Position numbers and translations under genes: made by a program. This document shows, one piece after another, positions 9,601 to 18,127 of a DNA stretch of 64,000 nucleotides. The notes beneath the pieces were generated by a model. It ran no database searches, was not told the DNA's origin, and saw only the letters and a program-made list of their open reading frames with translations. Every line of letters begins with the position of its first letter. Position 1 is the first letter of the stretch. This DNA is from Photobacterium lutimaris (GTDB lineage Bacteria > Pseudomonadota > Gammaproteobacteria > Enterobacterales > Vibrionaceae), in assembly GCF_003025555.1 (NCBI RefSeq), contig NZ_PYMH01000011.1, positions 1 through 64,000 on the forward strand. The letters are read 5' to 3'.

Positions 9601-10463
9601 ACGAAGGATGGCTAGCGCAAGAGCGTGAAGCCCTGAAGCAGCTGGAGCAAGCGCTGGCCGCGGCGAACACGGTATTGTCCGAGAGAGAGCTGGCTGTGGT
9701 CGAACATCACCCGGTGTTGGCTATCGCCCAGCAATGGCTGACTGCACATAGCATCGATATTGATGATTGCGGCATTCAACCAGATCAGAGTGACGTGGCA
9801 GAGCCTGTTGCCTCACCGATTGTTTCGGGGTGGGAAACGGAGAAGGCAGCGTTGGATGAGCAAATCTTCCAAGGCCGACAGCGTCTGGCGCAGGCTGAGC
9901 AAGCCGAGCAGCAGTCGGGGGCGCTGACCGAGCAACTCAAAGGCCAGCAAGCTACTACCGAGCTGTGGCTCCAGATGAATGAGCTGATCGGCTCGGCGAC
10001 GGGCAATAAGTTTCGTACCTTGGCACAGGGGTTGACCCTGCAGCAACTGGTGGTGCTGGCCAATGAACATTTACATGATTTGGCACCGCGCTATGCCTTG
10101 CAACCTGTTCCGGGCAGCCCGTTGGCGCTCCAGGTAATTGACCATGATATGGGCGATGAAGTGCGTAGCGTGGAGTCGTTATCCGGCGGTGAAAGCTTCC
10201 TGGTGTCACTGGCTCTCGCACTGGCACTGGCGTCACTGGCGGCAGATACCCGCCAGCTTGGCTCGCTGTTTATTGATGAAGGGTTCGGTACCCTCGATCC
10301 TGATAGTCTGGAAATGGCACTGGCCTGCTTGGATGCCTTGCAGGCCGATGGGCGTCAGATCGGGGTTATTTCCCATGTCGGGACTCTGGTTGAACGTATT
10401 GGTGTACAGGTTGCTGTGGAGGCGCAAGGAGGAGGCCGGAGCCAGATCACAGTGAGGGGTTGA
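6636..10463 (+). CDS. sbcC: Exonuclease subunit SbcC (SMC-like ATPase)
   Basis: SbcC is the Rad50-like ATPase partner of SbcD. Walker A is at 37-45 (GKTGAGKST). A zinc hook CPLC lies at 614-617, in the middle of a very long coiled coil. The ABC signature LSGGES is at 1182-1187 and Walker B (LFIDE) at 1211-1215. The protein is 1275 aa, clearly longer than the roughly 1050 aa of E. coli. The extra length is in the coiled coil, which is unusually glutamine-rich on both sides of the hook. The order hook-in-the-centre with ATPase halves at the ends is intact, so it should be functional. Confidence 0.95.
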   Translation: MKILALRGENLASLQSHFEIDFAGGRLGEAGLFAITGKTGAGKSTLLDAICLALYDRIPRLQSNKKNDAEIGRDGDSSRIKANDVRSILSRGKAEAYTEVDFVANDGSHWRAHWHVRRARGRAEGRVQAAEQWLENIDTGQRFAGKKQELQAEIERLIGLTFEQFRRAVMLPQGEFAAFLKAGADDRAALLERMTGGEIYGQLSVAAYERAREEKLALTQLQDKLGDIALLSDEEKHALLSQVATLKQQVERLDSQLQAFKQHKQTLQTATMLAARVEQAQSQSAEASQQKAEAAPRYTQLTLIEQVQPAQRDYSLLNQAQTQLKKVTDSLTAAIAALATKTQGHQIAEQQMVAARSALKDVEQQWQAVEPKLKDAAKWDQKISGLHDQWRELDGQCQQHRHTQQEQQQLVTKLQHAQQRYQQQVEQLQVYFTQHPDVKRLAEQASSVEDNVKRYLAAHRTNGDLRKEQQQIGHELQVHAQAKVTLDQQAKDLQQQLQACEAQRQSLDVVALEVQQTQERVHYADKQQWRDTLRQGISGAKEWQSLLTQQGKAHREWQDTTQRVADATQRLATLVPQLATLSIQHQEAEGMLQQSRAVMQLDDYRDELKDGEACPLCGSLEHPYATDNPVVEGLLQTQQMRVTELAAQKQATEALITQLQQLQTTEQPRLLALEAECQSLDLQIAQLYQQYEPAFATLCQTVVSEQTASALTVEADLAELAALLEQWQADVAQMDVALKQLQQAGEDRQRRIDQGRQLERQWQQLQQAQSQLAEQLHGHVQKTTQWQSRQQSLEQQQATQTEILTARAEALNGQYGNDAWLVQLKSVGEEAFFTQLHTQIQQFSANQTALAEAEKQLGLLAPQLAEAQTALRNTEQRSIEITAAMTLLTKEKAQLWQQRVALIGEQDLPAVENLHKQAIHNQQLALDHAQQQQRQSGEAMAAADAALKAMQQQHGDATQALIEQQAQWTQWLTQFDLTDEALTALLAHNEGWLAQEREALKQLEQALAAANTVLSERELAVVEHHPVLAIAQQWLTAHSIDIDDCGIQPDQSDVAEPVASPIVSGWETEKAALDEQIFQGRQRLAQAEQAEQQSGALTEQLKGQQATTELWLQMNELIGSATGNKFRTLAQGLTLQQLVVLANEHLHDLAPRYALQPVPGSPLALQVIDHDMGDEVRSVESLSGGESFLVSLALALALASLAADTRQLGSLFIDEGFGTLDPDSLEMALACLDALQADGRQIGVISHVGTLVERIGVQVAVEAQGGGRSQITVRG

Positions 10464-10591
10464 TGCGTGGGCCGTTTGCTTATTGAACGTGAAGCAGTCC
10501 TAATCATGTTTTTTATCAATATGTTGCAGTTAGGTGCTACTAAGTGCTATATGACAGTATGATATACGTTCAGCTACGTATTTCTCCATGA

Positions 10592-10609
10592 AAGTCACAA
10601 AAGTGTCAT
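10592..10609 (+). promoter_or_regulatory. Pho box of phoB promoter
   Basis: Two 7-mers, AAGTCAC (10592-10598) and GTGTCAT (10603-10609), are separated by AAAA, giving the 11-nt repeat period of a PhoB site (consensus CTGTCAT-N4-CTGTCAT). The first 7-mer is weak. A -10-like CATAAT (10620-10625) begins after a 10-nt gap, the normal arrangement in Pho promoters. This predicts autoregulation of phoBR. Confidence 0.8.
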
Positions 10610-10663
10610 ACTAAACACACATAATGGCGCTCGAAAGACAGCAATTAATAGGTATTGACTACG

Positions 10664-11353
10664 ATGGTAAGACGGATTCTTGTTGTAGAGGATGAAGCTC
10701 CAATTCGCGAGATGCTTTGCTTCGTTCTTGAGCAGAAGGGATATCAGGCTGTTGAAGCCGAAGATTATGACATGGCGCTTGAGAAACTGTGCGAACCTTA
10801 TCCCGAGCTGATTTTGCTCGATTGGATGTTGCCAGGTGGTTCAGGAATTAATCTTATCAAGCACTTGAAGCGTGATGAAATGACTCGTCAGATCCCGGTT
10901 GTCATGTTGACAGCCCGTGGCGAGGAAGAAGATAAGGTACGTGGTCTGGAAGTAGGTGCGGATGATTACATCACCAAACCATTTTCACCCAAAGAGTTGA
11001 TGGCACGCCTGAAGGCGGTAATGCGCCGCGTTTCACCGACATCTCTTGATGACGTGATTGACGTTCAGGGCCTGAAGCTTGACCCGGTATCCCACCGCGT
11101 GACCTCTAACGAACAGCCATTGGATATGGGGCCAACCGAGTTCAAGATGCTTCACTTCTTCATGACTCACCAAGAGCGTGTATACAGCCGCGAGCAGCTG
11201 CTGAACAACGTTTGGGGTACCAACGTGTATGTTGAAGACCGAACCGTTGATGTTCACATCCGTCGTTTGCGTAAGGCATTAGAGACTGGCGGTCACGATA
11301 AATTGGTTCAGACGGTGCGTGGAGCGGGTTACCGTTTCTCGACCCGAGTTTAG
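10664..11353 (+). CDS. phoB: Phosphate response regulator PhoB
   Basis: PhoB is the OmpR-type regulator that activates the Pho regulon under phosphate limitation. The receiver domain contains the acidic pair E9-D10, phospho-acceptor D53 (LLDWMLPGG) and K in TKPFSPKE. The C-terminal winged helix ends in VRGAGYRFSTR. It is nearly identical to the E. coli protein. Starting at the ATG at 10664 gives 229 aa, the E. coli length, and AGG 11 nt upstream. The in-frame TTG at 10655 sits almost on that AGG and is less likely. A Pho box lies upstream and phoR follows after 57 bp. Confidence 0.97.
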   Translation: MVRRILVVEDEAPIREMLCFVLEQKGYQAVEAEDYDMALEKLCEPYPELILLDWMLPGGSGINLIKHLKRDEMTRQIPVVMLTARGEEEDKVRGLEVGADDYITKPFSPKELMARLKAVMRRVSPTSLDDVIDVQGLKLDPVSHRVTSNEQPLDMGPTEFKMLHFFMTHQERVYSREQLLNNVWGTNVYVEDRTVDVHIRRLRKALETGGHDKLVQTVRGAGYRFSTRV

Positions 11354-11410
11354 TTTTAGTCGTAACAATTAAGCAGGCGCACTGCGGGTAACGTGGTGAC
11401 GGAGTTATAA

Positions 11411-12715
11411 ATGGTAGAGCGGCTTTCGTGGAAAAAGTTAGTCTGGGAACTACTCTTTTTCTACTTGCCTTGGATCGCACTGGGGTGGGTATTTGGTTAT
11501 ATGCCCTGGTTTTTGCTGGTCGCAACATGGATCCAGTTGATTTGGCATTTTCATAATTTGCTGAAGATGTCCAACTGGTTATGGAAAGAGCGGAGTCTGA
11601 CGCCTCCTTCGGGATCGGGCAGCTGGGAGCCTCTTTTCAATGGTATTTACCGTTTGCAGCAACGTAACCGGCGTCGTCGCAAAGAGCTGGCAACCTTGAT
11701 CCGCCGCTTTAGAAACGGTGCGGAATCCCTTCCTGATGCTGTTGTTGTCTTTCGCAGCGAAGGGAACATTGTGTGGTGCAACAAGCTTGCCCAGCACCTG
11801 CTTGGTTTTCGTTGGCCGGATGATGCCGGCCAACCGATCAGTAACTTGCTCCGGAGCCCGGATTTCGTCCGTTACCTGAGCAAGCAATCTTTTGAGGTTC
11901 CGCTCGAAATTACATCGCCATTCAACTACGACCGTACTCTTGAACTACGGATCATGCACTACACCGAAGGGGAATACCTGATGGTGGTGCGGGATGTTTC
12001 TCAGGTGAAGCAGCTTGAAGGTATGCGCCGCAATTTCTTTGCTAACGTATCTCACGAGCTGAGAACACCAATGACCGTGCTACAAGGCTATCTGGAAATG
12101 TCGAAAGATCCAGACATGCTGGTGGGCCCGATGTGGGATAAAGCTCATGGGGTGATGACCGAGCAGCTGACCCGGATGAATTCCTTGGTTGAGCAGCTGT
12201 TGACCTTGTCGAAGATCGAGGCGGCACCGAACATCGAACTCGAAGAGACCATTGATGTTCCGGCAATGCTGGATGTATTGGAAAAAGAGGCCATTTCGCT
12301 CAGCGGCGGTAAAGAGCAGCTGTTTACCTTTGAAGTGGATCCTTCGCTCAAAGTCTTGGGTGATGAAGACCAACTGCGCAGTGCGATTTCCAACTTGGTC
12401 TACAATGCGGTTAAGCATACGCCGCCGGATGCGGAAGTGAAGGTGCGTTGGTTCCTGACGTCGGCAGGTCCGAGACTGGAAGTCACTGACCAAGGGCAGG
12501 GTATCGAGCCGCAGCATATACACCGTCTGACCGAGCGTTTCTACCGGGTTGATAAGGCACGGTCACGTGAAACCGGAGGAAGTGGATTAGGCTTGGCGAT
12601 TGTTAAGCATGCCTTGAGCCACCATGATTCACACCTTGAGATCGAGAGTGAAGTGGATGTCGGCAGTACATTCGCATTTACTTTGCCACAGCGCTTGATT
12701 GCACACGCGGCATAA
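11411..12715 (+). CDS. phoR: Phosphate regulon sensor kinase PhoR
   Basis: PhoR is the membrane histidine kinase that phosphorylates PhoB and is restrained by PhoU and the Pst transporter. Hydrophobic segments at about 10-50 form the two N-terminal membrane helices with almost no periplasmic loop. A PAS-like domain follows (about 100-195), then the dimerisation domain with phospho-acceptor H215 (NVSHELRTP) and an ATPase domain with N, G1 (DQGQGIE) and G2 (GGSGLGLAIV) boxes. The length of 434 aa matches the family. GGAG is upstream of the ATG. It follows phoB and precedes pstS on the same strand. Confidence 0.96.
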   Translation: MVERLSWKKLVWELLFFYLPWIALGWVFGYMPWFLLVATWIQLIWHFHNLLKMSNWLWKERSLTPPSGSGSWEPLFNGIYRLQQRNRRRRKELATLIRRFRNGAESLPDAVVVFRSEGNIVWCNKLAQHLLGFRWPDDAGQPISNLLRSPDFVRYLSKQSFEVPLEITSPFNYDRTLELRIMHYTEGEYLMVVRDVSQVKQLEGMRRNFFANVSHELRTPMTVLQGYLEMSKDPDMLVGPMWDKAHGVMTEQLTRMNSLVEQLLTLSKIEAAPNIELEETIDVPAMLDVLEKEAISLSGGKEQLFTFEVDPSLKVLGDEDQLRSAISNLVYNAVKHTPPDAEVKVRWFLTSAGPRLEVTDQGQGIEPQHIHRLTERFYRVDKARSRETGGSGLGLAIVKHALSHHDSHLEIESEVDVGSTFAFTLPQRLIAHAA

Positions 12716-12758
12716 GTACAAAACACGCCGAATTGGCGGTGAAACATGATAAAGTATT

Positions 12759-12788
12759 CAGCGGCCTAAGGGCCGCTGTTGTCGTTTT
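12759..12788 (+). terminator. Hairpin between phoR and pstS
   Basis: CAGCGGCC (12759-12766) pairs with GGCCGCTG (12771-12778), followed by an interrupted T tract. It may end phoBR transcripts or only attenuate them before pstS, since I see no clear separate promoter for pstS. Confidence 0.6.
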
Positions 12789-12807
12789 ATGGAGTTACAA
12801 TAACCGA

Positions 12808-13803
12808 ATGATTAACCGGATATGGCAAGCCATTAGCCGATGGCAGAAAATAGCAATCACTCTTGTTTTGTCTCTGTCTGCCCTTGTCGCAGCAGTCCCC
12901 GCTCATGCTGATCATAGCCCGTTGCCTCATTACGAAAAGGTGAAAGGGATCTCCGGTAATTTATCCTCGGTGGGTTCGGATACCTTTGCCAATTTGATGA
13001 CCTACTGGTCGGAAGAATTCAAGCGCACCTATCCGAGTGTGAATATTCAGGTGCAGGCGGCAGGGTCGTCAACGGCACCGACTGCTTTGATTGAGGCAAC
13101 CGCCCAGTTCGGGCCGATGAGCCGGCGGATGAAAGCGAGGGAAATCGCGGCCTTTGAACAGGAATACGGTTACAAGCCAACGGAGATCCGAGTTGCCATC
13201 GATGCGTTGGCAGTGTTTGTCAACGAGGATAATCCGTTGCAAGGACTCGACTTTACTCAACTTGATGCCATTTTTTCGCAAACCTTGCGCTGTGGCGGTA
13301 ACCAATCGATCACCCGCTGGGGACAATTGGGGCTAACTGGCAGTTGGGAAACGCGGGGGATCCAGCTCTTCGGCCGAAACTCGGTCTCCGGCACCTATGG
13401 CTATTTCAAGCAAAAAGCCCTGTGCCAAGGGGACTTTCGCAATAACGTCAACGAGCAGCCGGGCTCGGCCTCGGTCGTACAGTCTGTATCGACATCGCTT
13501 AATTCTATCGGCTACTCAGGTGTGGGTTACCAGACCACCGGGATCCGTGCGCTACCCATCGCCCGCAAAGGGAGTGATTACATTGCCCCGACCATAGAGA
13601 ACGCAGCCAGTGGCCGGTACCCATTAGCGCGTTATCTGTATGTCTATGTAAATAAACACCCAGAGCGGCCATTGCCGCCGCTTGAGAGTGAGTTTATTCG
13701 TTTTATTTTGTCGCACCAAGGTCAGGACTTGGTGAAGAAGGATGGTTATGTCCCCCTACCTGCCGAGGCCGTGCAGCAAACGCTGACTGAACTGGGGATG
13801 TAG
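12808..13803 (+). CDS. pstS: Phosphate ABC transporter substrate-binding protein (PstS family)
   Basis: This is a periplasmic phosphate-binding protein of the PBP-II PstS family. A signal peptide occupies residues 1-34 (cleavage AHA-D), counted from the ATG at 12808. The ligand-binding motifs are visible: SSVGSDTFANL near the mature N-terminus, QAAGSSTAPTALIEATAQFGPMS, and FGRNSVSGTYG. A longer reading frame starts at 12733 but would place the signal peptide internally. GGAG lies 13 nt upstream, rather far. The gene is separated from pstCAB by the minus-strand ACT-ppk1-ppx operon. It converges on ppx with only 7 bp between the stops. No Pho box is apparent directly upstream. Confidence 0.92.
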   Translation: MINRIWQAISRWQKIAITLVLSLSALVAAVPAHADHSPLPHYEKVKGISGNLSSVGSDTFANLMTYWSEEFKRTYPSVNIQVQAAGSSTAPTALIEATAQFGPMSRRMKAREIAAFEQEYGYKPTEIRVAIDALAVFVNEDNPLQGLDFTQLDAIFSQTLRCGGNQSITRWGQLGLTGSWETRGIQLFGRNSVSGTYGYFKQKALCQGDFRNNVNEQPGSASVVQSVSTSLNSIGYSGVGYQTTGIRALPIARKGSDYIAPTIENAASGRYPLARYLYVYVNKHPERPLPPLESEFIRFILSHQGQDLVKKDGYVPLPAEAVQQTLTELGM

Positions 13804-13810
13804 TCGGTGT

Positions 13811-15313
13811 TTAATTGGGGCTAAGGTCTAACTCCCAACCTGCTTTACGCCAGTATTCCTGCTCTTGACGCAAGTCCGCCGCCAGTAAGCGGTTATTTTC
13901 TTCCCAACCCTCAGGAAGTGTCAGTTGCCACTTTTCCTTATCGGCATCGACCATAATCACCGGTAGTGGGTCATCACTGCGCTGGCCATTGAGAGCGACC
14001 GCTAACCGAAGGGTGCGGATCAGCGGGTAGAGGTGTTTACGCTTGTAAATGCTCAGCTCCGGCATTTCCTCTAGCTTTAAGCTCTTACGCTGGAAGCGGA
14101 CCAACGTCGCCAGTACCGTTTGCTGCTCGAGGTTGAACCCCGGCATGGTACTGAAGCGCAGCAGGTAGGCGGAGTGGCGATGGAAGCCGGGATAACTGAT
14201 GCTCAGGCCCACTTCGTGAAGTAATGCACCCCAACTGAGCAGGGTTGCCAATTCGACCTTGGTCAAGCCCGGTTGTGGTTCGACTTGATTGTAGAGCAGC
14301 TCGGCGGTTGTTTTGACCCGGTTGGCCTGGGCGATATCGACGTTATACTGTTTGGCCATAGACGTCGCGGTTCTTACCCTGATATCGCTATGGCGAAATC
14401 GCTCTTCCATTTCATACAGCAAGCCTTCTCGCAGGGCACCGTCTGAAAAAATCATCTCATCGATATTCAGCGAACTGAACACGGCATTGAGAATGGCGAC
14501 CCCGGCAGCAAAGACCGGCTTGCGGTCATCGCTAAGGCCGACAAAATCAAGGTCATCTGAATTTTTGACTTTGAGGATGGCATCATAGAGCTGCTGCAGG
14601 CGCTTGGCGGTTATCACCCCATCGCTGTGTCCTTGGCCTATCAGCACTTCTCGGATCGCTTTGATGGTGCCCGAAGAGCCGATAGCTGTCTGCCAGCCTT
14701 TGCTGGTGTATTTGCTGGCGATGCTCTCGAGTTTTTGCTGGGCGGCAAGCTGTGCCGTTGCCATGTTCTTGCTGCTGATTTTACCTTTGGAAAAATAGTG
14801 CTTGTTGTAGCTGACACAGCCCATGTGTTTGCTATAGGCCAGCTGCGGTGTAAAGCCATCGCCAATGACCAGCTCGGTACTACCGCCCCCGATATCAACG
14901 ATCAGCTTTTGTCCGCTGTCAGGCTGGGTGTGGGTAACACCCAGGTAAATCAGACGGGCTTCTTCAGTGCCGGGTATGATTTCTATCGGGTAGGGAATAA
15001 GGGCTTCGGCGCGCTTGAGAAAGACATGGGCGTTGTTCGCCTGGCGCAACGTGTACGTTGCGGCAATGCGAACATTTTCCGGTTCAAATCCTTGCAGGCG
15101 TTCAGCAAACATCGCCAAGCAATTCAAGCCACGTTGGATTGCGGCTTGATCGAGGTTTTGGTGCTCGTCCAGCCCGGAGGCCAGATGGACACGTTGTTTG
15201 TGACGGCTGATAATTTGTAGGCTTTGCCCTACGATGCGGGCAACCACCATATGGAAACTGTTCGAGCCAATATCTATCGCTGCGACTTCTCTTGGGCGTA
15301 CAGGTTCTGTCAT
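13811..15313 (-). CDS. ppx: Exopolyphosphatase Ppx
   Basis: Ppx removes terminal phosphates from long-chain polyphosphate; the family can also act on pppGpp. The Ppx/GppA actin-like fold is recognised by AAIDIGSNSFHMVVAR near the N-terminus (phosphate 1 loop), DIGGGSTELVIGDG (phosphate 2 loop) and the C-terminal HD-like helical half containing LLHEVGLSISYPGFHRHSAY. The 500-aa length is that of Ppx with its C-terminal domains. Its start overlaps the ppk1 stop by 4 bp, so synthesis and hydrolysis of polyphosphate are translationally coupled. This is the common ppk-ppx order. Confidence 0.95.
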   Translation of the reverse strand: MTEPVRPREVAAIDIGSNSFHMVVARIVGQSLQIISRHKQRVHLASGLDEHQNLDQAAIQRGLNCLAMFAERLQGFEPENVRIAATYTLRQANNAHVFLKRAEALIPYPIEIIPGTEEARLIYLGVTHTQPDSGQKLIVDIGGGSTELVIGDGFTPQLAYSKHMGCVSYNKHYFSKGKISSKNMATAQLAAQQKLESIASKYTSKGWQTAIGSSGTIKAIREVLIGQGHSDGVITAKRLQQLYDAILKVKNSDDLDFVGLSDDRKPVFAAGVAILNAVFSSLNIDEMIFSDGALREGLLYEMEERFRHSDIRVRTATSMAKQYNVDIAQANRVKTTAELLYNQVEPQPGLTKVELATLLSWGALLHEVGLSISYPGFHRHSAYLLRFSTMPGFNLEQQTVLATLVRFQRKSLKLEEMPELSIYKRKHLYPLIRTLRLAVALNGQRSDDPLPVIMVDADKEKWQLTLPEGWEENNRLLAADLRQEQEYWRKAGWELDLSPN

Positions 15314-17400
15314 GTATTGCTTTCGCTCTTCATTTTTTTCTTAAGCTGTTTTTCTGATTGTTTGAGGTAGTCGTAGATCGCTAACTGGGAGCGGATCTTA
15401 CGTTTATTACCTCTCGGAACGTATTTATTGGACATTTCTTTATCAATAATACGGGCCTTGACGGTATCAGAAAGCTGGATATCGAGTATGTCGATAATCT
15501 TTTCTTTCAGTTCCGGATCATAAATTGGGCAGCCAACCTCTATCCGGTTGTCGATGTTCCGTGTCATCCAGTCGGCAGAAGAAATGTATACATCATGCTC
15601 GCCGTTATTCTCAAAGACAACGACTCGTGGGTGCTCGAGGAAACGGTCGACGATACTGATCGCTGTGATGTTCTCGCTAATTCCCTTGATCCCCGGGATC
15701 AAAGTACACATGCCGCGGATAATGAGCTTGATTTTTACACCGGCATTACTGGCTTGGTAAAGCAGGTTAATCAGGCCTTTATCGACAAGGTTGTTCACCT
15801 TTAGTGTAATACCGGATGGTAAGTTTTGCTTGGCATGGGCAATTTCTCGGTCGATCGAGTCATAGAGACGCGAGCGGGAGTTGCGTGGTGAGACAATCAA
15901 GTGGTTGAATTTTACCGGCCGGTAGGGGTTCTGGATGTAGTTGAATACCATCCTGACTTCGTCGGTGATCTCCTTGCGGCAGGTCATCAGCGAGAAATCG
16001 GTATAGATCCGTGCTGTCTTCTCGTGGAAGTTACCGGTTCCGAGGTGGGCATAGCGCACCAGCTCATCACCTTCCTTGCGGGTTATCAGGCAAAGCTTGG
16101 AGTGGATCTTGAGTCCCGGCACGCCAAACAGCACCTGTACGCCGGCTTCAGTCAGGCGACGGGCCCACTCGATATTTGCTTCTTCGTCAAAACGGGCTTG
16201 GAGCTCGACCACGACCGTGACCTGTTTACCGTTGTTGGCGGCATCGATCATCGACTCGATGATCTGCGAGTTTTTGGCCACTCGGTAGATGTTGATTTTA
16301 ATGCTGCGTACTTTCGGATCATAGGCGGCTTGGCGCACCAGTTCGGTCATATGGCCGAAGGTGTGGTACGGGTAGTAGAGCAGGATATCTTGCTTCTTGA
16401 TCGCATCGAAGGCATTGCGGGCATGGATAAACTGGGTGCTTTCCAGTGGTGGCAGTTGTTTGTTCTCGAGGTAGTCCCGGCCAACATTCGGGAATCCAAT
16501 GAAATCTTTGAAATTATGGTAGCGTCCGCCGGGGATGATACTGTCGTAGCTCGACACTTTCAGCAAGCTGCAGAGTACGTCGACCATGTCGGCAGGCATA
16601 TCGCGCTGATAGACAAACCGGACCGGCATCGCGGTCAAGCGCTGGTCCAAACCTTCAGACATCTGTTCGAGCAGGCTATGCTCAACTTCCAGGTTCAGGT
16701 CGTACTCGGCATCGCGGGTCATCTTCATCGCATAGGCAGACAGTTCATCGTACTCGAACAGGCCACTGAAGATGTCATCAAGGCAGAAGCGGATGATGTT
16801 GTCGAGAAAGATGAGAGTTTTATGCCGCTTCCCCTTGGCTTCTGGGAGCTGGATAAAACGCGGTAATTGATCGGTTGGGATTTCAATCAGGGCGTAACGC
16901 TTGCTGTTGCCTTGACGCATTTCCACAGCCAGATACGAATATTCATCTTTGAGAAACTGCAGTAGATCGATGTCGTCGGTCAGCAAGATTGGGGTGACAT
17001 GGGGCAAAATACGGCTGCGGAAATGCTTTCTTAGCCAGGTCTGCTGGTGGTCATCGAGTTGCTGCTCATTGACCAGAAAGATGTGGCGCCTTGCCATCTC
17101 GAGCAGGATTTCGTTATACAGGGTATCGAAATCCTGATTCAGCTTGAGCACCCGGCTTTGGATCTTACTCAAGAGATCCTTGGCCTGGTCATTACTGCCT
17201 TGCTCTTCGTTGATCAGGATACGGCGTTTGACATCCGCAAAGCGCACTTTATAGAACTCATCGGTATTGCTCGAGTAGATGCCGAGGAACCGGACCCGTT
17301 CAATCAGCGGCACAGACTTGTCCGCGGCTTCTTGCAGCACGCGTTCGTTAAAAGATAGCCAGCTCAGTTCTTTGTCGGTATAGAGTGGTTCTGCGCTCAT
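15310..17400 (-). CDS. ppk1: Polyphosphate kinase 1
   Basis: Ppk1 reversibly makes polyphosphate from ATP. The four-domain enzyme (N, head, C1, C2) is complete. The catalytic histidines are H433 in GLKIHSKLCLI and H452 in YAHLGTGNFHEKTA, equivalent to H435 and H454 of the E. coli enzyme. The C2 region contains RGMCTLIPGIKGISENI and SSADWMTRNIDNRIEVG. I prefer the ATG at 17400 (696 aa) because AGGA is 5 nt upstream; the ATG at 17406 overlaps that site. It lies 34 bp downstream of the ACT-domain gene and overlaps ppx by 4 bp, forming a three-gene minus-strand operon. Confidence 0.96.
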   Translation of the reverse strand: MSAEPLYTDKELSWLSFNERVLQEAADKSVPLIERVRFLGIYSSNTDEFYKVRFADVKRRILINEEQGSNDQAKDLLSKIQSRVLKLNQDFDTLYNEILLEMARRHIFLVNEQQLDDHQQTWLRKHFRSRILPHVTPILLTDDIDLLQFLKDEYSYLAVEMRQGNSKRYALIEIPTDQLPRFIQLPEAKGKRHKTLIFLDNIIRFCLDDIFSGLFEYDELSAYAMKMTRDAEYDLNLEVEHSLLEQMSEGLDQRLTAMPVRFVYQRDMPADMVDVLCSLLKVSSYDSIIPGGRYHNFKDFIGFPNVGRDYLENKQLPPLESTQFIHARNAFDAIKKQDILLYYPYHTFGHMTELVRQAAYDPKVRSIKINIYRVAKNSQIIESMIDAANNGKQVTVVVELQARFDEEANIEWARRLTEAGVQVLFGVPGLKIHSKLCLITRKEGDELVRYAHLGTGNFHEKTARIYTDFSLMTCRKEITDEVRMVFNYIQNPYRPVKFNHLIVSPRNSRSRLYDSIDREIAHAKQNLPSGITLKVNNLVDKGLINLLYQASNAGVKIKLIIRGMCTLIPGIKGISENITAISIVDRFLEHPRVVVFENNGEHDVYISSADWMTRNIDNRIEVGCPIYDPELKEKIIDILDIQLSDTVKARIIDKEMSNKYVPRGNKRKIRSQLAIYDYLKQSEKQLKKKMKSESNT

Positions 17401-17434
17401 TGTCATCCTACTTGCTAATGGGGCATGTGAGGGG

Positions 17435-17938
17435 TTAGTTCTCGTCGATATCTACGGTGAGATCATCGGCGATCTTCTCCAACTCTTCTTGGACGTAGTC
17501 AATACTCAAACTGCTAGGCAACTCCAGTTGGAAACGGGCAGAAAAGATCGGGTAGCCCCAGTTGGGGGCACTGTCAGAATGAGTTTTGAGTTTGTGAATA
17601 TTTATTCCAAGTTGATTGAGCTTGGCCGTGACGTCTTTGACAATGCCTGAGCGGTCGTTACCCGTGACCAGCAGATGGTGCACAACGGATGTTGGCAGGG
17701 TCTTGCTCTCTTCTTCGACAACCTGGACCTGAAGGGCATCAAGCTGTTTGAGCGCATCGCTGAGCACGCCGACATATTGGTCGGCGACTTCGATTTGCAG
17801 GATGCCGGTAAACTGGCCGGCTAACTTGCTGAGGCTGCTTGAAAGCCAGTTGCCATGGTTTTGATAAACCGTGTCTGACAGCGTTTCTACCAGTCCAGGG
17901 CGATCTTGGCCGATAACAGTGATGATCAGATGCTTCAT
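17435..17938 (-). CDS. Tandem ACT-domain protein, GcvR-like, heading the ppk1-ppx operon
   Basis: This 167-aa cytoplasmic protein consists of two ACT domains and resembles GcvR, the glycine-responsive co-repressor of gcvTHP. The first ACT domain opens with HLIITVIGQDRPGLVETLSD (residues 3-22), and the second with HHLLVTGNDRSGIVKDVTAKLNQLGINIHKLKT (from about residue 87). Both carry the D-R-x-G turn that usually lies near the small-molecule site. In E. coli gcvR is beside dapA and bcp. Here the gene leads ppk1 and ppx, so it is probably a paralogue with a different role, perhaps sensing an amino acid to adjust polyphosphate metabolism. That is inference. It is divergent from pstC. Confidence 0.85.
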   Translation of the reverse strand: MKHLIITVIGQDRPGLVETLSDTVYQNHGNWLSSSLSKLAGQFTGILQIEVADQYVGVLSDALKQLDALQVQVVEEESKTLPTSVVHHLLVTGNDRSGIVKDVTAKLNQLGINIHKLKTHSDSAPNWGYPIFSARFQLELPSSLSIDYVQEELEKIADDLTVDIDEN

Positions 17939-18127
17939 AACGATACCCTTATACCCAGAGGCGTCATTGCCTATTCTATATTGACTATTATGTGAGCATG
18001 TGAAGTGTGTGTCTAGGCCTGCAGACTGATCAAGATATTGAATTTTTTACGAAATCACAGAATTGAATAATAAATATTTTTTATTTCACTTTTATGTCAT
18101 TTATGTCTATATGCCAGAGAGGGTGCC
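17939..18127. other. Divergent promoter region, ACT-ppk1-ppx versus pstCAB-phoU
   Basis: AT-rich DNA holding promoters for both operons. A TTATACCC repeat motif (17949-17956) is near the ACT gene. TGTCATTTATGTC lies upstream of the clear Pho box but with a 9-nt period, so it is at best a degenerate extra half-site. Confidence 0.5.

Noticed and set aside
18100..18120. Second Pho box upstream of pstC
   Set aside because: TGTCAT and TGTC are spaced 9 nt apart, not 11, so it does not fit a PhoB site.
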